Shown piece after piece: positions 47,743 through 57,944 of a stretch of 64,000 bases of DNA. The translations under genes and the position numbers were made by a program. The notes below the pieces were generated by a model. That model was not told the DNA's origin, ran no database searches, and saw nothing but the letters and a program-made list of their open reading frames with translations. Origin of the DNA: Candidatus Nitrotoga sp. LAW (GTDB taxonomy: Bacteria > Pseudomonadota > Gammaproteobacteria > Burkholderiales > Gallionellaceae); assembly GCA_003402315.1 (NCBI GenBank), contig QFXI01000009.1:186001-250000 (forward strand), read 5' to 3'. Every line of letters starts with the position of its first letter. The stretch's first letter is position 1.

Positions 47743-49548
47743 CTAACGGGAAGCACGCTTACGATCTTGCTCAGTAAGATGGCGCTTACGCACACGTATA
47801 GACAGCGGGGTAATTTCCACCAGCTCGTCGTCATCAATAAACTCAACGGCAGATTCTAGCGTCATCTGAATTGGCGTGGTCAAGCGCACCGCTTCATCCG
47901 TGCCGGAAGAACGTACATTGGTCAATTGCTTGCCCTTGATCGGGTTAACCACAAGGTCGTTATCGCGACTGTGTATACCAATGACCATGCCTTCATACAA
48001 TTTATCCCCAGGGCTGACAAACATGCGGCCACGATCTTCCAATTTCCACAAGGCATAGGCCACGGCCTCGCCATTGTCTTGAGAAATCAGCACTCCATTA
48101 TGACGACCTGGCATATCAGGCTTGACCGGGCCGTAATCATCGAATACGTGTGAGATAAGTCCGGTGCCACGGGTCATGGTCATGAAATCACCTTGAAAAC
48201 CAATCAAACTACGTGCTGGAATACGATACTCCAAACGCACGCGTCCCCTTCCATCTGATTGCATGTCCTGCAAATCGCCGCGCCGACGGCCTAACTCTTC
48301 CATTACCGCACCCTGGTTTGCCTCTTCAACGTCCACAGAGAGCATTTCATACGGCTCACATTTTTCACCATTAATTTCACGAAACACCACACGTGGTTTA
48401 GATACCGCTAATTCAAAGCCTTCCCGACGCATATTTTCCAACAGAATGGTCAGGTGCAATTCGCCACGTCCTGACACCAGGAAAGAATCTGTCTCATCTG
48501 TTTCTTCCACGCGCAATGCCACATTAACCAACAATTCTTTAGTCAAACGATCTTTAATCTGACGGCTAGTAACAAACTTGCCTTCTTGTCCTGCCAAGGG
48601 AGAGCTGTTCACTTGGAAGGTCATGGTCAACGTAGGCTCATCCACCTTAGGCATAGGTAAAGCTTCTGGCTGGTTAATATCGGCCAAGGTAACACCAATA
48701 CCGATATCTTCGATACCGTTGACCAGAATGATGTCGCCAACACCCGCTTCTTCCATCTGTACCCGCTCTATACCACGGAAGCCCAACACCTGATTGACCC
48801 GCGCTTTCTTCGGCGGTTTATCGCCATTCAGCACCATAACCTCTTGACCAGGCTTAATTCGCCCCCGCGAAACACGCCCAACACCAATGCGCCCAACAAA
48901 GCTGGAGTAATCCAGCGCAGAAATTTGGAATTGCAGCGGTCCATCCATATCGCCAACTGGCGCCGGCACATGCTTTAACACGGTATCAAACAACGGACGC
49001 ATATCCTTGCTTGGATTCGCCAAATCTAATGTCGCGAAACCATTCAATGCTGAGGCATAGACTACCGGAAAATCCATTTGCGCTTCGGTTGCGCCAAGTT
49101 TATCAAACAAATCAAAGGTATGATCCACCACCCACTCTGGCCGCGCACCGGGGCGGTCAATCTTGTTAATCACTACTATAGGACGCAAACCCAGTGCCAG
49201 CGCCTTACGTGTAACAAAACGGGTTTGCGGCATCGGGCCTTCCACGGCATCTACCAGCAATAACACGCCGTCTACCATCGACAAAACTCGTTCCACCTCA
49301 CCACCAAAGTCGGCATGCCCTGGTGTGTCCACGATATTGATATGTACTCCTTCATATTCCACTGCGCAGTTTTTTGCCAGGATGGTGATGCCACGTTCTT
49401 TCTCAAGATCGTTGCTGTCCATCACACGCTCAGCGATATGCTGGTGCGCGGCAAAAGTGGCTGTCTGGGACAGCAGCTTGTCCACCATAGTGGTTTTGCC
49501 ATGATCAACGTGGGCAATGATGGCGATATTACGGAGTGCGCGCGACAT
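47743..49548 (-). CDS. typA: Translational GTPase TypA/BipA
   Basis: TypA is an EF-G-like ribosome-binding GTPase involved in assembly and stress adaptation. The 601-residue protein has [32 protein letters not shown] and [13 protein letters not shown]-like domains, and the TypA-specific C-terminus with [16 protein letters not shown]. Length is normal. It stands alone and ends at a strong terminator. Confidence 0.97.
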   Translation of the reverse strand: MSRALRNIAIIAHVDHGKTTMVDKLLSQTATFAAHQHIAERVMDSNDLEKERGITILAKNCAVEYEGVHINIVDTPGHADFGGEVERVLSMVDGVLLLVDAVEGPMPQTRFVTRKALALGLRPIVVINKIDRPGARPEWVVDHTFDLFDKLGATEAQMDFPVVYASALNGFATLDLANPSKDMRPLFDTVLKHVPAPVGDMDGPLQFQISALDYSSFVGRIGVGRVSRGRIKPGQEVMVLNGDKPPKKARVNQVLGFRGIERVQMEEAGVGDIILVNGIEDIGIGVTLADINQPEALPMPKVDEPTLTMTFQVNSSPLAGQEGKFVTSRQIKDRLTKELLVNVALRVEETDETDSFLVSGRGELHLTILLENMRREGFELAVSKPRVVFREINGEKCEPYEMLSVDVEEANQGAVMEELGRRRGDLQDMQSDGRGRVRLEYRIPARSLIGFQGDFMTMTRGTGLISHVFDDYGPVKPDMPGRHNGVLISQDNGEAVAYALWKLEDRGRMFVSPGDKLYEGMVIGIHSRDNDLVVNPIKGKQLTNVRSSGTDEAVRLTTPIQMTLESAVEFIDDDELVEITPLSIRVRKRHLTEQDRKRASR

Positions 49549-49978
49549 GTTTACTACCTAAGCTAGATAAAGGGCGCGCATTCTAGCATAAGCTTACTTC
49601 TAAACATTGAAATTCATTCCGAACCCTAATTATCGATCCGGCATGGTGAGGTATTAACCCCGTTCGGCCGAATCAATAAATGGTAAAAATTATTACAGCC
49701 TACGTTTCGATTACAGCCTATTTTTCAAGTAGCAAAGCTCGTCCAGATATATTTTCTGGCTATCGTTGCCCAACATGTGTACAATGCGCACTCGCTGCGA
49801 TATTCGTGCAGCGAAAGCTCATCGTTTTCTGACCTCTGGCGTCTCTGACGCGTCTTGCTTTTACCGGTTAGCGACGATGTTTTGCGCTGGTAGAGTCTAT
49901 GATCTCCCTACTAAATTTTAGTGTGTGGCTTTAGCCACGCATGCGCTTTGATTTAATCATTTGAATGAAGGAACAATC
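49549..49978 (+). promoter_or_regulatory. Long structured leader of the DEAD-box helicase gene
   Basis: About 430 bp separate typA from the helicase start and hold no gene. The part nearest the helicase (from roughly 49800) has several short hairpins: GCGTC-tct-GACGC, GTGGCT-tt-AGCCAC and a split pairing of CCGGTTAGCG with CGCTGG. RNA helicase genes often have long leaders through which their own product limits expression; the sequence fits that, but it is inference. The divergent typA promoter is also here. Confidence 0.4.
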
Positions 49979-51394
49979 GTGTCTATTGAAAACACAGCTA
50001 CACCTATTAAAGTTATTACTTTTGCCTCCTTGGGATTAAACCCTTTAATCCTTAATGCCGTGGAAGAGTCTGGCTATACCGTGCCCTCGCCCATTCAGGC
50101 CGAAGCCATTCCTGAAGTGATGGCGGGTCACGATCTGATGGCATCTGCCCAGACTGGTACCGGCAAAACTGCCGCTTTCATACTACCGGCATTACACCGC
50201 ATCGCTGAACCTGCTGCCGTGCGTAGCAAAGGCCCACGCGTGCTGGTACTAACCCCAACGCGCGAGCTGGCGCAACAGGTTTCAGACGCCGCCACTAAAT
50301 ACGGCAAAAACATGCGCCTGAAAGTGGTGAGCATTCTTGGTGGCATGCCCTACCCGCTACAAAACAAATTACTATCCAGCCCAGTCGATATTTTAGTGGC
50401 CACTCCGGGACGTTTAATTGATCACATCGAGCGCGGCCGTATCGATTTCTCACGCCTCGAAATGTTGGTGCTGGACGAAGCCGACCGCATGCTGGACATG
50501 GGTTTCATTGATGACGTGGAGCGCATCGCCGCAGCCACCCCGGCCACGCGCCAAACGCTACTGTTCTCCGCCACACTGGATGGTGTAATTGGTAACCTGG
50601 CAAAACGGCTGCTCACAAATCCAAAGCGCATAAGTGTCGCAGCTACACAGGCACGCCACGAAAATATCGAACAACGCCTAATGTATGTGGACGACATGGC
50701 ACACAAAGGCCGTTTGCTGGATCACTTGCTGCGTGATACGGGCTTGAATCAAGCATTGGTATTCACCGCTACGAAACGCGACGCTGATGCTTTGGCTGAC
50801 CAGCTGCTGTCCCAAGGACATTCTGCTGCCGCGCTACACGGCGATATGAACCAGCGCGAACGTAACCGCACATTGGTTAGCCTACGCCGTGGCCAAGTGC
50901 GCATTTTGGTAGCGACTGACGTGGCGGCACGTGGCATCGATGTTCCAGGTATTTCCCATGTAATCAATTTTGACCTGCCCAAGGCCGCCGAAGACTACGT
51001 GCACCGTATCGGCCGCACCGGTCGCGCTGGATCTTCCGGTATTGCAGTATCGTTCGCATCCAACCGCGATGCCGGAAACCTGCAAAAAATCGAACGCTAC
51101 ACCGGGCAGAGTATAACCGCCCATATCGTTGCAGGTCTGGAACCCAAATTTAAACCGCGTTCACAACCCTCCAGCACACGTGGCAAACCCGGCGGATTCG
51201 GGCGCCACACTTCCCCTGATAGCCGCCATACTCATACCGATGGCGCTCGACGTGAGGGTCAATCCCACAACCGTTTCGGCGCCAATGCACCACGGCGTAA
51301 TGGCAATACCGGCAATACGAGTCCTGCTGGCCAGGAACGTCGTCCGATAAGCAACTTCTCGAACGGGCGCGGCTACAACAACGGCAACCGTTAA
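49979..51394 (+). CDS. rhlE: DEAD-box ATP-dependent RNA helicase (RhlE-type)
   Basis: The protein has about 471 residues. Motifs in order: Q motif region, Walker A AQTGTGKTAAF, PTRELAQQ, TPGRLIDH, DEAD-box LDEADRMLDMGF, SATL, then ATDVAARGIDVPGI and HRIGRTGRAG. The last 90 residues are low-complexity, rich in Gly, Arg, Asn and Ser, a typical RNA-binding tail. I start at the GTG at 49979, with AAGGA seven bases upstream, rather than at the TTG at 49961. RhlE, rather than DeaD, is the best fit. Confidence 0.92.
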   Translation: MSIENTATPIKVITFASLGLNPLILNAVEESGYTVPSPIQAEAIPEVMAGHDLMASAQTGTGKTAAFILPALHRIAEPAAVRSKGPRVLVLTPTRELAQQVSDAATKYGKNMRLKVVSILGGMPYPLQNKLLSSPVDILVATPGRLIDHIERGRIDFSRLEMLVLDEADRMLDMGFIDDVERIAAATPATRQTLLFSATLDGVIGNLAKRLLTNPKRISVAATQARHENIEQRLMYVDDMAHKGRLLDHLLRDTGLNQALVFTATKRDADALADQLLSQGHSAAALHGDMNQRERNRTLVSLRRGQVRILVATDVAARGIDVPGISHVINFDLPKAAEDYVHRIGRTGRAGSSGIAVSFASNRDAGNLQKIERYTGQSITAHIVAGLEPKFKPRSQPSSTRGKPGGFGRHTSPDSRHTHTDGARREGQSHNRFGANAPRRNGNTGNTSPAGQERRPISNFSNGRGYNNGNR

Positions 51395-51420
51395 GCATTA
51401 AACGTTTCTTCGCTAAAAGC

Positions 51421-51449
51421 AAAAAGGCATGCCTAAGCATGCCTTTTTT
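51421..51449 (+). terminator. Intrinsic terminator of the helicase gene
   Basis: The arms AAAAAGGCATGC and GCATGCCTTTTT pair perfectly around a 4-base loop, and the plus strand ends in six Ts. It lies 26 bp after the stop codon. Confidence 0.93.
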
Positions 51450-51476
51450 GTTTCTGCTGGTAATCACGCTGTTGAG

Positions 51477-51503
51477 CCGCCTCTAAAAATTCAGAGTTCG
51501 CCC
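51477..51503. repeat. Solo end of the dispersed repeat seen at 13.9 kb
   Basis: The 27 bases beginning CCGCCTCTAAAAATTCAGAG match the ends of the repeat at 13934-14111 (shared core CTCTAAAAATT and AAAAATTCAGA) and the trace at 60604-60630 (about 21 of 27 identical). The rest of the element is not visible here. Confidence 0.4.
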
Positions 51504-51702
51504 AAATGTCAAGTGCAAAAAGAATTTTCAATCTGCTGATTGCTCCACTTCCGCAACGCAATAGCTGGGAATAAAGTGGTTTAAAAGAAGCAAACCTGTG
51601 CAGTAGATTGCTCGGATAGCTGCTTTTTTAAAGGTATCCTGTTGTGCTGACAGCCGCTATCCACTATGCTTGCCACCGTTTATTCTTAAAATCTAAGCAA
51701 TT

Positions 51703-52494
51703 ATGCCCGTCAGCATCAAGACCCCCCAGGAAATAGAAAAAATGCGCATCGCAGGCCGCTTGGCCAGTGAAGTGCTGGACTACATCACACCTTTTATACA
51801 AGCCGGTGTTACTACTGGCGAAATTGATCGCCTTTGCCATGATTACATGGTAAATATTCAGCAATGTATTCCTGCGCCTCTCAATTACGCGCCACCAGGA
51901 CATGCACCCTATCCGAAATCTATTTGCACCTCAATCAATCATCAGGTATGCCATGGCGTACCAGGTGAAAAAAAACTCAAAAACGGCGATATCCTAAATA
52001 TTGATGTCACCACCATCAAACAAGCTTATCACGGCGATACCAGCCGCATGTTCCATGTCGGCGAAACCTCCATCCAGGCAAAACGGCTATGCGAAACCAC
52101 TTATGAGGCAATGTGGCGAGGCATCCGCGTAGTCAAACCCGGCGCATATTTAGGTGATATCGGCCACGCCATCCAAAGCTTTGTCGAAGCGCTGGGCTAC
52201 AGCGTGGTACGCGAATTCTGCGGCCATGGCATCGGCAGGGGATTTCACGAAGAACCACAGGTATTACACTACGGCAAGCCTAAAAGTGGTTTAAAACTGG
52301 AAGCGGGCATGATCTTCACCATAGAGCCGATGATTAACGCAGGCAAGGCTGGCATCACTCAACTCGGCGATGGCTGGACCATCGTGACCAAGGATCACAG
52401 TTTGTCGGCTCAGTGGGAACATACCGTTCTGGTAACCGAATCCGGCTTTGAAGTGCTGACAGTTTCTGCTGGATCTCCACCTCCTCCTAAATAA
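51703..52494 (+). CDS. map: Methionine aminopeptidase, type I
   Basis: The enzyme removes the initiator methionine from new proteins. The 263-residue protein has the metal ligands in ILNIDVTTI and HGDTSRMF (two aspartates), GHGIGRGFHEEP (histidine), TIEPM and WEHTVLVT (glutamates). Length fits the short type Ia enzyme with a small C-terminal tail. It is followed by glnD after 3 bp. In most relatives map lies beside rpsB, which is not in this window. Confidence 0.96.
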   Translation: MPVSIKTPQEIEKMRIAGRLASEVLDYITPFIQAGVTTGEIDRLCHDYMVNIQQCIPAPLNYAPPGHAPYPKSICTSINHQVCHGVPGEKKLKNGDILNIDVTTIKQAYHGDTSRMFHVGETSIQAKRLCETTYEAMWRGIRVVKPGAYLGDIGHAIQSFVEALGYSVVREFCGHGIGRGFHEEPQVLHYGKPKSGLKLEAGMIFTIEPMINAGKAGITQLGDGWTIVTKDHSLSAQWEHTVLVTESGFEVLTVSAGSPPPPK

Positions 52495-52497
52495 GTC

Positions 52498-55035
52498 GTG
52501 CAAAACGCCGCTGAAATCCGCCAGAGCTTGCGTGCTGCGCGATTATTCCTGCAACAGGATTATGAACGTCACGCGCAACCAACCCGTCTGCTGCGCGCCC
52601 ATGCCAAGCTGGTAGATGAGCATTTACGCATGACATGGCAACTCCTCGCCATGCCGCCAAATCTAACGCTCGTAGGCGTAGGCGGCTATGGGCGTAGCGA
52701 GTTATATCCCAAGTCCGACATTGACTTATTAATTCTGTTGCCGGAGGAACCGGATTCAGTATTACAACAACATTTGCAGGAACTGGTTGGCCTGCTGTGG
52801 GACATTGGCCTAGAAGTCGGCCATAGCATCCGTACCGTTGCTCAATGCGTAGAGGAGTCGGTCGATATTACGGTACAGACCAATCTGTTAGAAGCACGTT
52901 TAATTATCGGCGCACCCCAATTATTTGAGGAAATGGTCAGTACGCTGACACAACATCTTGATCATCGCGCTTTCTACCTTGCCAAACAGAACGAGCAACA
53001 GCGGCGCCACGCTCGTTTCATCGATGCGGACTACAACCTCGAACCCCACTTAAAAGAAAGTCCTGGTGGCCTGCGCGATTTACAGACCGTGCTGTGGATT
53101 AGCCACGCCTGCAATTTGGGCGACACTTGGCGTGAACTAGCCAAGGCAGGCATGATTACCGAGCCTGAAGCGCGCGCCATCGCGCGTCACGAAGCTCTGC
53201 TGCAAAACCTGCGCATTCGCCTGCATTATTTAGCCAGGCGGCGTGAAGATCGCCTGCTATTCGATTACCAAACCGAATTGGCGAAACAAATGCACATCAC
53301 TGCTACAGGTGTGCGCCGTGCCAGCGAACACATGATGCAGCGCTACTATCGCACTAAACAAGCTGTATTACAACTTAATGACGTGCTATTGCAAAATTTG
53401 CATACACACCTGTTCCCCGAAGCGGGCACAAACCATCCACTAAATACGCGCTTTATAACACGCGATAATTTGCTCGAGGCACGTGACGAAGCCCTGTTCG
53501 AACGCGAACCATCTGCCATTATGGAAAGTTTTCTGTTACTGGAACAACATCCACGTCTGAGCGGATTTTCTGCCCCCACTTTACGTGCTCTGTGGCGGGC
53601 ACGTCATAAGATCGATGCTGCATTCCGACGCGATGCACACAATCGTGCATTGTTCATGGCTATCCTGCGCCAGCCGCACGGCCTTACCCATGCGCTGCGA
53701 CGCATGAATCAAAATGACATTCTGGGCCGCTACCTACCTGCGTTTGGCCGCATCGTCGGGCAAATGCAGCATGATCTGTTTCATGTTTACACTGTAGACG
53801 AACACATCCTGATGGTGGTGCGTAATCTGCGCCGTTTAACCTTGGCAGAACACGCGCATGAATACCCTCTGTGTAACAAGTTGATCAAAGATTTCGCGCG
53901 CGTCGAGATGCTGTATATCGCTGGGTTGTTCCACGACATCGCCAAGGGGCGCGGCGGCGACCATTCAATACTGGGGTGTGCGGACGCTGCACGCTTCTGC
54001 AAACAACACGGGCTAACGCTAGAAGATACCGACTTGGTGGTATGGCTGGTAGAACATCATCTAACAATGTCCGCCACCGCACAAAAACAAGATTTGTCCG
54101 ATCAGGACGTGATCGCGGCCTTTGCTGCAAAAATAAAAAATGACCGCTACCTAGTAGCGTTGTACCTGCTAACCGTAGCCGATATTCGTGGCACCAGCCC
54201 CAAAGTGTGGAATGCCTGGAAGGGCAAGTTACTTGAAGATTTATTCTGGGCAACGCGCCGCTATATGGTTGACGGCAAGATTGCCGATCAGGTCGGTGAA
54301 ATCCGTACACGCACACTGGAAATACTAAGCTTATATGCGATTGATCCTGAAGTACATGAAACACTGTGGGCGCAACTAGACGCAGAGTACTTCCTACGCC
54401 ACGAACCGCAGGAAATTGCTTGGCACACTCGCCTCTTGGCAAATCAAGTCAATAGCGACAAAGCCATCGTCAAGACACGTTTAAGCCCCATCGGGGAAGG
54501 CATTCAATTGATGGTATATAGCCCCGACCAGCCTTATATTTTTGCGCGCATCTGCGGTTTTTTTGAGCGGCTGAACTACAACATCATGGAGGCAAAGATC
54601 CACACCACCCAGCACGGTTATGCGCTGGACAGCTTTCTGGCAATGGATGCAGGCAACAGCAAACCAGCATATCGCGATGTAATGAATTACATAGAATATG
54701 AACTGTCACGCGAGATAGCCACCGCCAATGAACCCTCCGCACCAAAATCCGCCAGAATATCCCGCCAGCTCAAACATTTTCCCATCACGTCCGAAGTTAA
54801 TATAACCTCAGATGATAAAGGCAACTATCTGCTTTCCATCATCGCCGGTGACCGTCCCGGCCTGTTGGCGCGGATCGCACATGTACTGGCGCGGCATGGC
54901 ATAGCCATACGTAGCGCCAAGATCAACACTCTGGGCGCGCGCGCCGAGGACACCTTCCATATAGCCAGCGCAGCGTTAATTCAACCACAAGCAACTACAG
55001 CACTACGCGAAGAACTGTTACGGCAGATTACTTAA
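52498..55035 (+). CDS. glnD: Bifunctional uridylyltransferase / uridylyl-removing enzyme
   Basis: GlnD modifies PII proteins according to glutamine level. The 845-residue protein has the nucleotidyltransferase motif GGYGRSELYPKSDIDLLIL (from about residue 62), an HD domain with LFHDIAKGRGGDHS, and two C-terminal ACT domains for glutamine sensing. It starts at a GTG 3 bp after map, so the two genes are coupled. Length is normal. Confidence 0.96.
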   Translation: MQNAAEIRQSLRAARLFLQQDYERHAQPTRLLRAHAKLVDEHLRMTWQLLAMPPNLTLVGVGGYGRSELYPKSDIDLLILLPEEPDSVLQQHLQELVGLLWDIGLEVGHSIRTVAQCVEESVDITVQTNLLEARLIIGAPQLFEEMVSTLTQHLDHRAFYLAKQNEQQRRHARFIDADYNLEPHLKESPGGLRDLQTVLWISHACNLGDTWRELAKAGMITEPEARAIARHEALLQNLRIRLHYLARRREDRLLFDYQTELAKQMHITATGVRRASEHMMQRYYRTKQAVLQLNDVLLQNLHTHLFPEAGTNHPLNTRFITRDNLLEARDEALFEREPSAIMESFLLLEQHPRLSGFSAPTLRALWRARHKIDAAFRRDAHNRALFMAILRQPHGLTHALRRMNQNDILGRYLPAFGRIVGQMQHDLFHVYTVDEHILMVVRNLRRLTLAEHAHEYPLCNKLIKDFARVEMLYIAGLFHDIAKGRGGDHSILGCADAARFCKQHGLTLEDTDLVVWLVEHHLTMSATAQKQDLSDQDVIAAFAAKIKNDRYLVALYLLTVADIRGTSPKVWNAWKGKLLEDLFWATRRYMVDGKIADQVGEIRTRTLEILSLYAIDPEVHETLWAQLDAEYFLRHEPQEIAWHTRLLANQVNSDKAIVKTRLSPIGEGIQLMVYSPDQPYIFARICGFFERLNYNIMEAKIHTTQHGYALDSFLAMDAGNSKPAYRDVMNYIEYELSREIATANEPSAPKSARISRQLKHFPITSEVNITSDDKGNYLLSIIAGDRPGLLARIAHVLARHGIAIRSAKINTLGARAEDTFHIASAALIQPQATTALREELLRQIT

Positions 55036-55148
55036 ATGTTATCCGGGAGAATACGTAGTATCAGAGAAAGATTAAGGACGGGGCTGTGGCGAGTGATACA
55101 TATTTTCCCACTTGCCTTAATTTAAAGACAGGAATTGTGCATACGGCA

Positions 55149-55628
55149 TCATTGGTCAGCATGAGACACGTGATCATTATCAACACGAACCCGATCCCCA
55201 ATTTTTATATCACTAACACTACTTTGAGTAACTGTGTAAATAGTGCCGTTACTCAACCGAACGCGAACACGATGCCCCTCTCGATTTGTAGTTTGTATCC
55301 GTTTTTCAATTTCGCGACCGGCAATAGCGCCTCCGACCGCACCAGCAACTGTGGCTGCTGCCTGACCTTTTCCGCTGCCAACTTGATGCCCCAACAGACC
55401 GCCCACCGCACCCCCAACTAAGAGTCCGGTAATATTTTTACCATCATCGGAAATTTTAATGGTCTCTATATCTTCAACTACGCCATAACCAATAAAACTG
55501 GAAGATGATGAAGTGGGTAACCCTGAAGATGTACTGATCGGCGCGGCAGGATTGCTACTGTTGGCACAACCTCCCAATAACGTCACAACTGCCATAGCAC
55601 TTATTAAAATAATTTGTATCGATTTCAT
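55149..55628 (-). CDS. Glycine-zipper lipoprotein (SlyB/17-kDa antigen type)
   Basis: The 159-residue protein has a lipoprotein signal ending LLGGC, a serine-rich linker, then the glycine-zipper segment VGGAVGGLLGHQVGSGKGQ...VAGAVGGAIAG, and a C-terminal domain with VRVRLSNGTIYTVTQ and IGDRVRVDND. This matches SlyB/Pcp-type outer-membrane lipoproteins linked to envelope stability. It opens a run of small envelope genes. Confidence 0.88.
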   Translation of the reverse strand: MKSIQIILISAMAVVTLLGGCANSSNPAAPISTSSGLPTSSSSSFIGYGVVEDIETIKISDDGKNITGLLVGGAVGGLLGHQVGSGKGQAAATVAGAVGGAIAGREIEKRIQTTNREGHRVRVRLSNGTIYTVTQSSVSDIKIGDRVRVDNDHVSHADQ

Positions 55629-55718
55629 TTAGCGCCCCTAAATAAGCCAGCATAGCCGCATTTTAAAGGTTGGATTATAAAACCTCAGTAGAGACCAAAT
55701 CATTCGCTAAATCACAAC

Positions 55719-55749
55719 AAAAAAGCGTGCGTGTCCTAACATACACACG
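55719..55749 (-). terminator. Probable intrinsic terminator of the small lipoprotein gene
   Basis: On the minus strand CGTGTGT pairs with ACGCACG around a 10-base loop and is followed by C and six Ts. It lies 14 bp after the stop of the 65-residue lipoprotein gene. Confidence 0.6.
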
Positions 55750-55763
55750 AAGAATTCACGCTA

Positions 55764-55961
55764 TTACTTTTTATCGCCATTAGCCGCATCTTGAATTTTA
55801 TCTCCCGCCTTTTCAATTTGCTCTCCTACTTTTTGAGTAGCTTTGTCAATTTCCTTACCGGCACTTTCAGCAGGACCCTCATGTTTCTGGCAACCCCATA
55901 ACGCCAACATTAGGGCACTTACTGTTAATGCCGCAACAGTATATTTTTTCAATTTCATCAT
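55764..55961 (-). CDS. Small lipoprotein with amphipathic helix
   Basis: The 65-residue product has a lipoprotein signal with the lipobox LALWGC. The rest is one charged helix with a repeating pattern (IDKATQKVGEQIEKAGDKIQ). Small lipoproteins of this kind, sometimes named entericidin-like, are widespread and often stress-induced; the function is unknown. Starts at 55961 and 55958 differ by one residue. Confidence 0.75.
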   Translation of the reverse strand: MMKLKKYTVAALTVSALMLALWGCQKHEGPAESAGKEIDKATQKVGEQIEKAGDKIQDAANGDKK

Positions 55962-56060
55962 TTGGTTAAACTCCCTGAATACATTACATGTCGGATAAAT
56001 GATGTGTTTTCACATCCATTTTCATTTAGTTATAAAAACATCGAACCGATAATATATTTG

Positions 56061-56276
56061 CTACTTACTAATCTCATGACCAATAACTCCCCCAACTGCG
56101 GCACCACCAATCGTCCCTGCTGCGCTGCCTCCTGTAAGTACCGCACCGCCAATTGCGCCTGCCCCAGCACCGATAGCTGTATTTTTACCCTGCGTTGACA
56201 TACCGGAGCATCCACCTAAGCCCAAAAACATAACTGTGATTAATGTATTTACTGCAACTTTATGTATTGTTTTCAT
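56061..56276 (-). CDS. Small glycine-zipper lipoprotein (OsmB-like)
   Basis: The 71-residue product has a lipoprotein signal ending LGGC and then a glycine-zipper hairpin, IGAGAGAIGGAVLTGGSAAG followed by IGGAAVGGVIGHEISK. It resembles OsmB-type osmotically inducible lipoproteins. Function is unproven. Confidence 0.8.
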   Translation of the reverse strand: MKTIHKVAVNTLITVMFLGLGGCSGMSTQGKNTAIGAGAGAIGGAVLTGGSAAGTIGGAAVGGVIGHEISK

Positions 56277-56493
56277 GTTAGTTCCTTTTTAGTTATATAA
56301 ATTAATCATAGCCACGAACACTAAGCCAACCGATTTTCCGTAATGAATTTTAGCCACAGCCAAACATTTACTATTAACATCCCATTAGCTATTTTTAACC
56401 TACATCATCAATCTCCCACTGGCTTCCCGTCGCAATTCTTTACATACTTCCAAACTCTGTTCAATACGCTCTGGCATTTAAATTATTTTTTAA

Positions 56494-57309
56494 TTATTTA
56501 CGCGCAGTTTCATACAGTGGCATGACGGTCGGCAGCAACTTTTCAATCTGTCGAATACGGGTTGCATCAGCTGGATGGCTGCTCAACAATTCAGGTGAGC
56601 GCTGACCGTTTTTGCCATTCATCATTTTCTGCCACAATGAAACCCCTGCGCGTGGGTCGTAACCTGCCCGCGCACTTAATTCCAAACCAATTTGATCAGC
56701 CTCGGTCTCGTCAGTACGGCTAAATTTGGTTGCGACCAATGCCTGATAAGCAGAACCAACCAAATCTGCCGCCCCCCCACCTAAACCTAACAATGCCGCG
56801 CCAACATTAATTGTAGTATTGGCAACCATTGCCTGGGACACCTGTTCACGGGAATGCTCGCGCAAGGCGTGGGCAATCTCATGCCCCAATACAATTGCAA
56901 TTTCATCATCGGTTAGCTTTAACTCATTGATCAATCCAGAATAAAAAATTATTTTACCGCCAGGCATACAGAATGCGTTAAGCTGTTTGTCACTAATTAT
57001 GTTGGTTTCCCACTTCCAATTTAGCGCATCAGAACGAAATATTGCAGTATGTGGTTTGATGCGATTGGTAATTGCAAATAACCGTTCCAGCATCGCACGA
57101 TCTTGGTTAAGCGTCCCTTTTTTTTCTGCTTCTTCCTTTAGCTTGCTATAGCTTTGTTCGGCAACTTGCTCCAACTGCTGTGAAGAAACAAGCATGAGCT
57201 GAGAACCCTTTACGCCGACTGCACCGCCAGAAGTAGTGGTTTTGCATCCGCCGAATGCAGTCACTGACAAACCGATCAATACTGCCGAATAAATCCTATT
57301 ATTAAACAT
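56494..57309 (-). CDS. M48-family periplasmic metalloprotease, lipoprotein (LoiP/YggG-like)
   Basis: The 271-residue protein has a lipoprotein signal ending FGGC and the M48 zinc motif in IVLGHEIAHALREH, with the third ligand in DETEADQIGLEL and a later SHPADATRIRQIEKLLP. It fits the BepA/LoiP/YcaL class of envelope-quality proteases. It belongs to the run of envelope genes between 55 and 59 kb. Confidence 0.92.
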   Translation of the reverse strand: MFNNRIYSAVLIGLSVTAFGGCKTTTSGGAVGVKGSQLMLVSSQQLEQVAEQSYSKLKEEAEKKGTLNQDRAMLERLFAITNRIKPHTAIFRSDALNWKWETNIISDKQLNAFCMPGGKIIFYSGLINELKLTDDEIAIVLGHEIAHALREHSREQVSQAMVANTTINVGAALLGLGGGAADLVGSAYQALVATKFSRTDETEADQIGLELSARAGYDPRAGVSLWQKMMNGKNGQRSPELLSSHPADATRIRQIEKLLPTVMPLYETARK

Positions 57310-57396
57310 GCTTTCCTTTACGATTCTTGCCTGTCTATCACAATATTTTGCATCATGACGAGCTGCCGAATCGTCCTATACAAAAACCCAAAAGAA

Positions 57397-57711
57397 TTAA
57401 CGACGATTCAGAAGCAGCCCGATCACTGCCCCAATTCCAACAGCTACACCTATGGCACGCCAAGGATTTTCATGAACATAATTATCAGTGGCCCGAACTG
57501 CCACCTTGGTAGTTTCAATTGCAGTTTCTTCAATATGGCGCAGCCTATCTTTGGCTACCTTCAAATTTGATTCCATCTTTGCGCGTAAAGCATTAGCTTT
57601 ATCGCCACCTTCATCGATTACAGATTTCAACAATTGCTCACCTTCATTTACAACGGCATTGAAATCTTTGATTAAATCATTTTTTAAAGCCTGGTTAATA
57701 TATTGAGTCAT
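57397..57711 (-). CDS. DUF883 (ElaB/YqjD/YgaM) membrane-anchored protein
   Basis: The 104-residue protein is a long charged helix with a C-terminal anchor VAVGIGAVIGLLLNRR, preceded by NYVHENPWRAIG. This is the DUF883 pattern. Family members are inner-membrane anchored, stationary-phase proteins, some of which bind ribosomes. I start at the ATG at 57711, which gives the usual length. Confidence 0.9.
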   Translation of the reverse strand: MTQYINQALKNDLIKDFNAVVNEGEQLLKSVIDEGGDKANALRAKMESNLKVAKDRLRHIEETAIETTKVAVRATDNYVHENPWRAIGVAVGIGAVIGLLLNRR

Positions 57712-57944
57712 AATACGCTCCATTTCTTATTAAAAATAATATACTTAAATAGTGTACAGCTAAAAAATTGCCAAGTATTTAGAAATATATATTTAATCTA
57801 TTACTAATAATAAATACAGTCGGTTCGGTAGCGAACATAATTGTGATTTTTAAAGGTGTCCTTTATAGATAAATTCATTTTTTAAATAATATGTATATTA
57901 GTTTACATCCGCCCATTTATTACAAGTAAAGTCTGACAGGCTTC

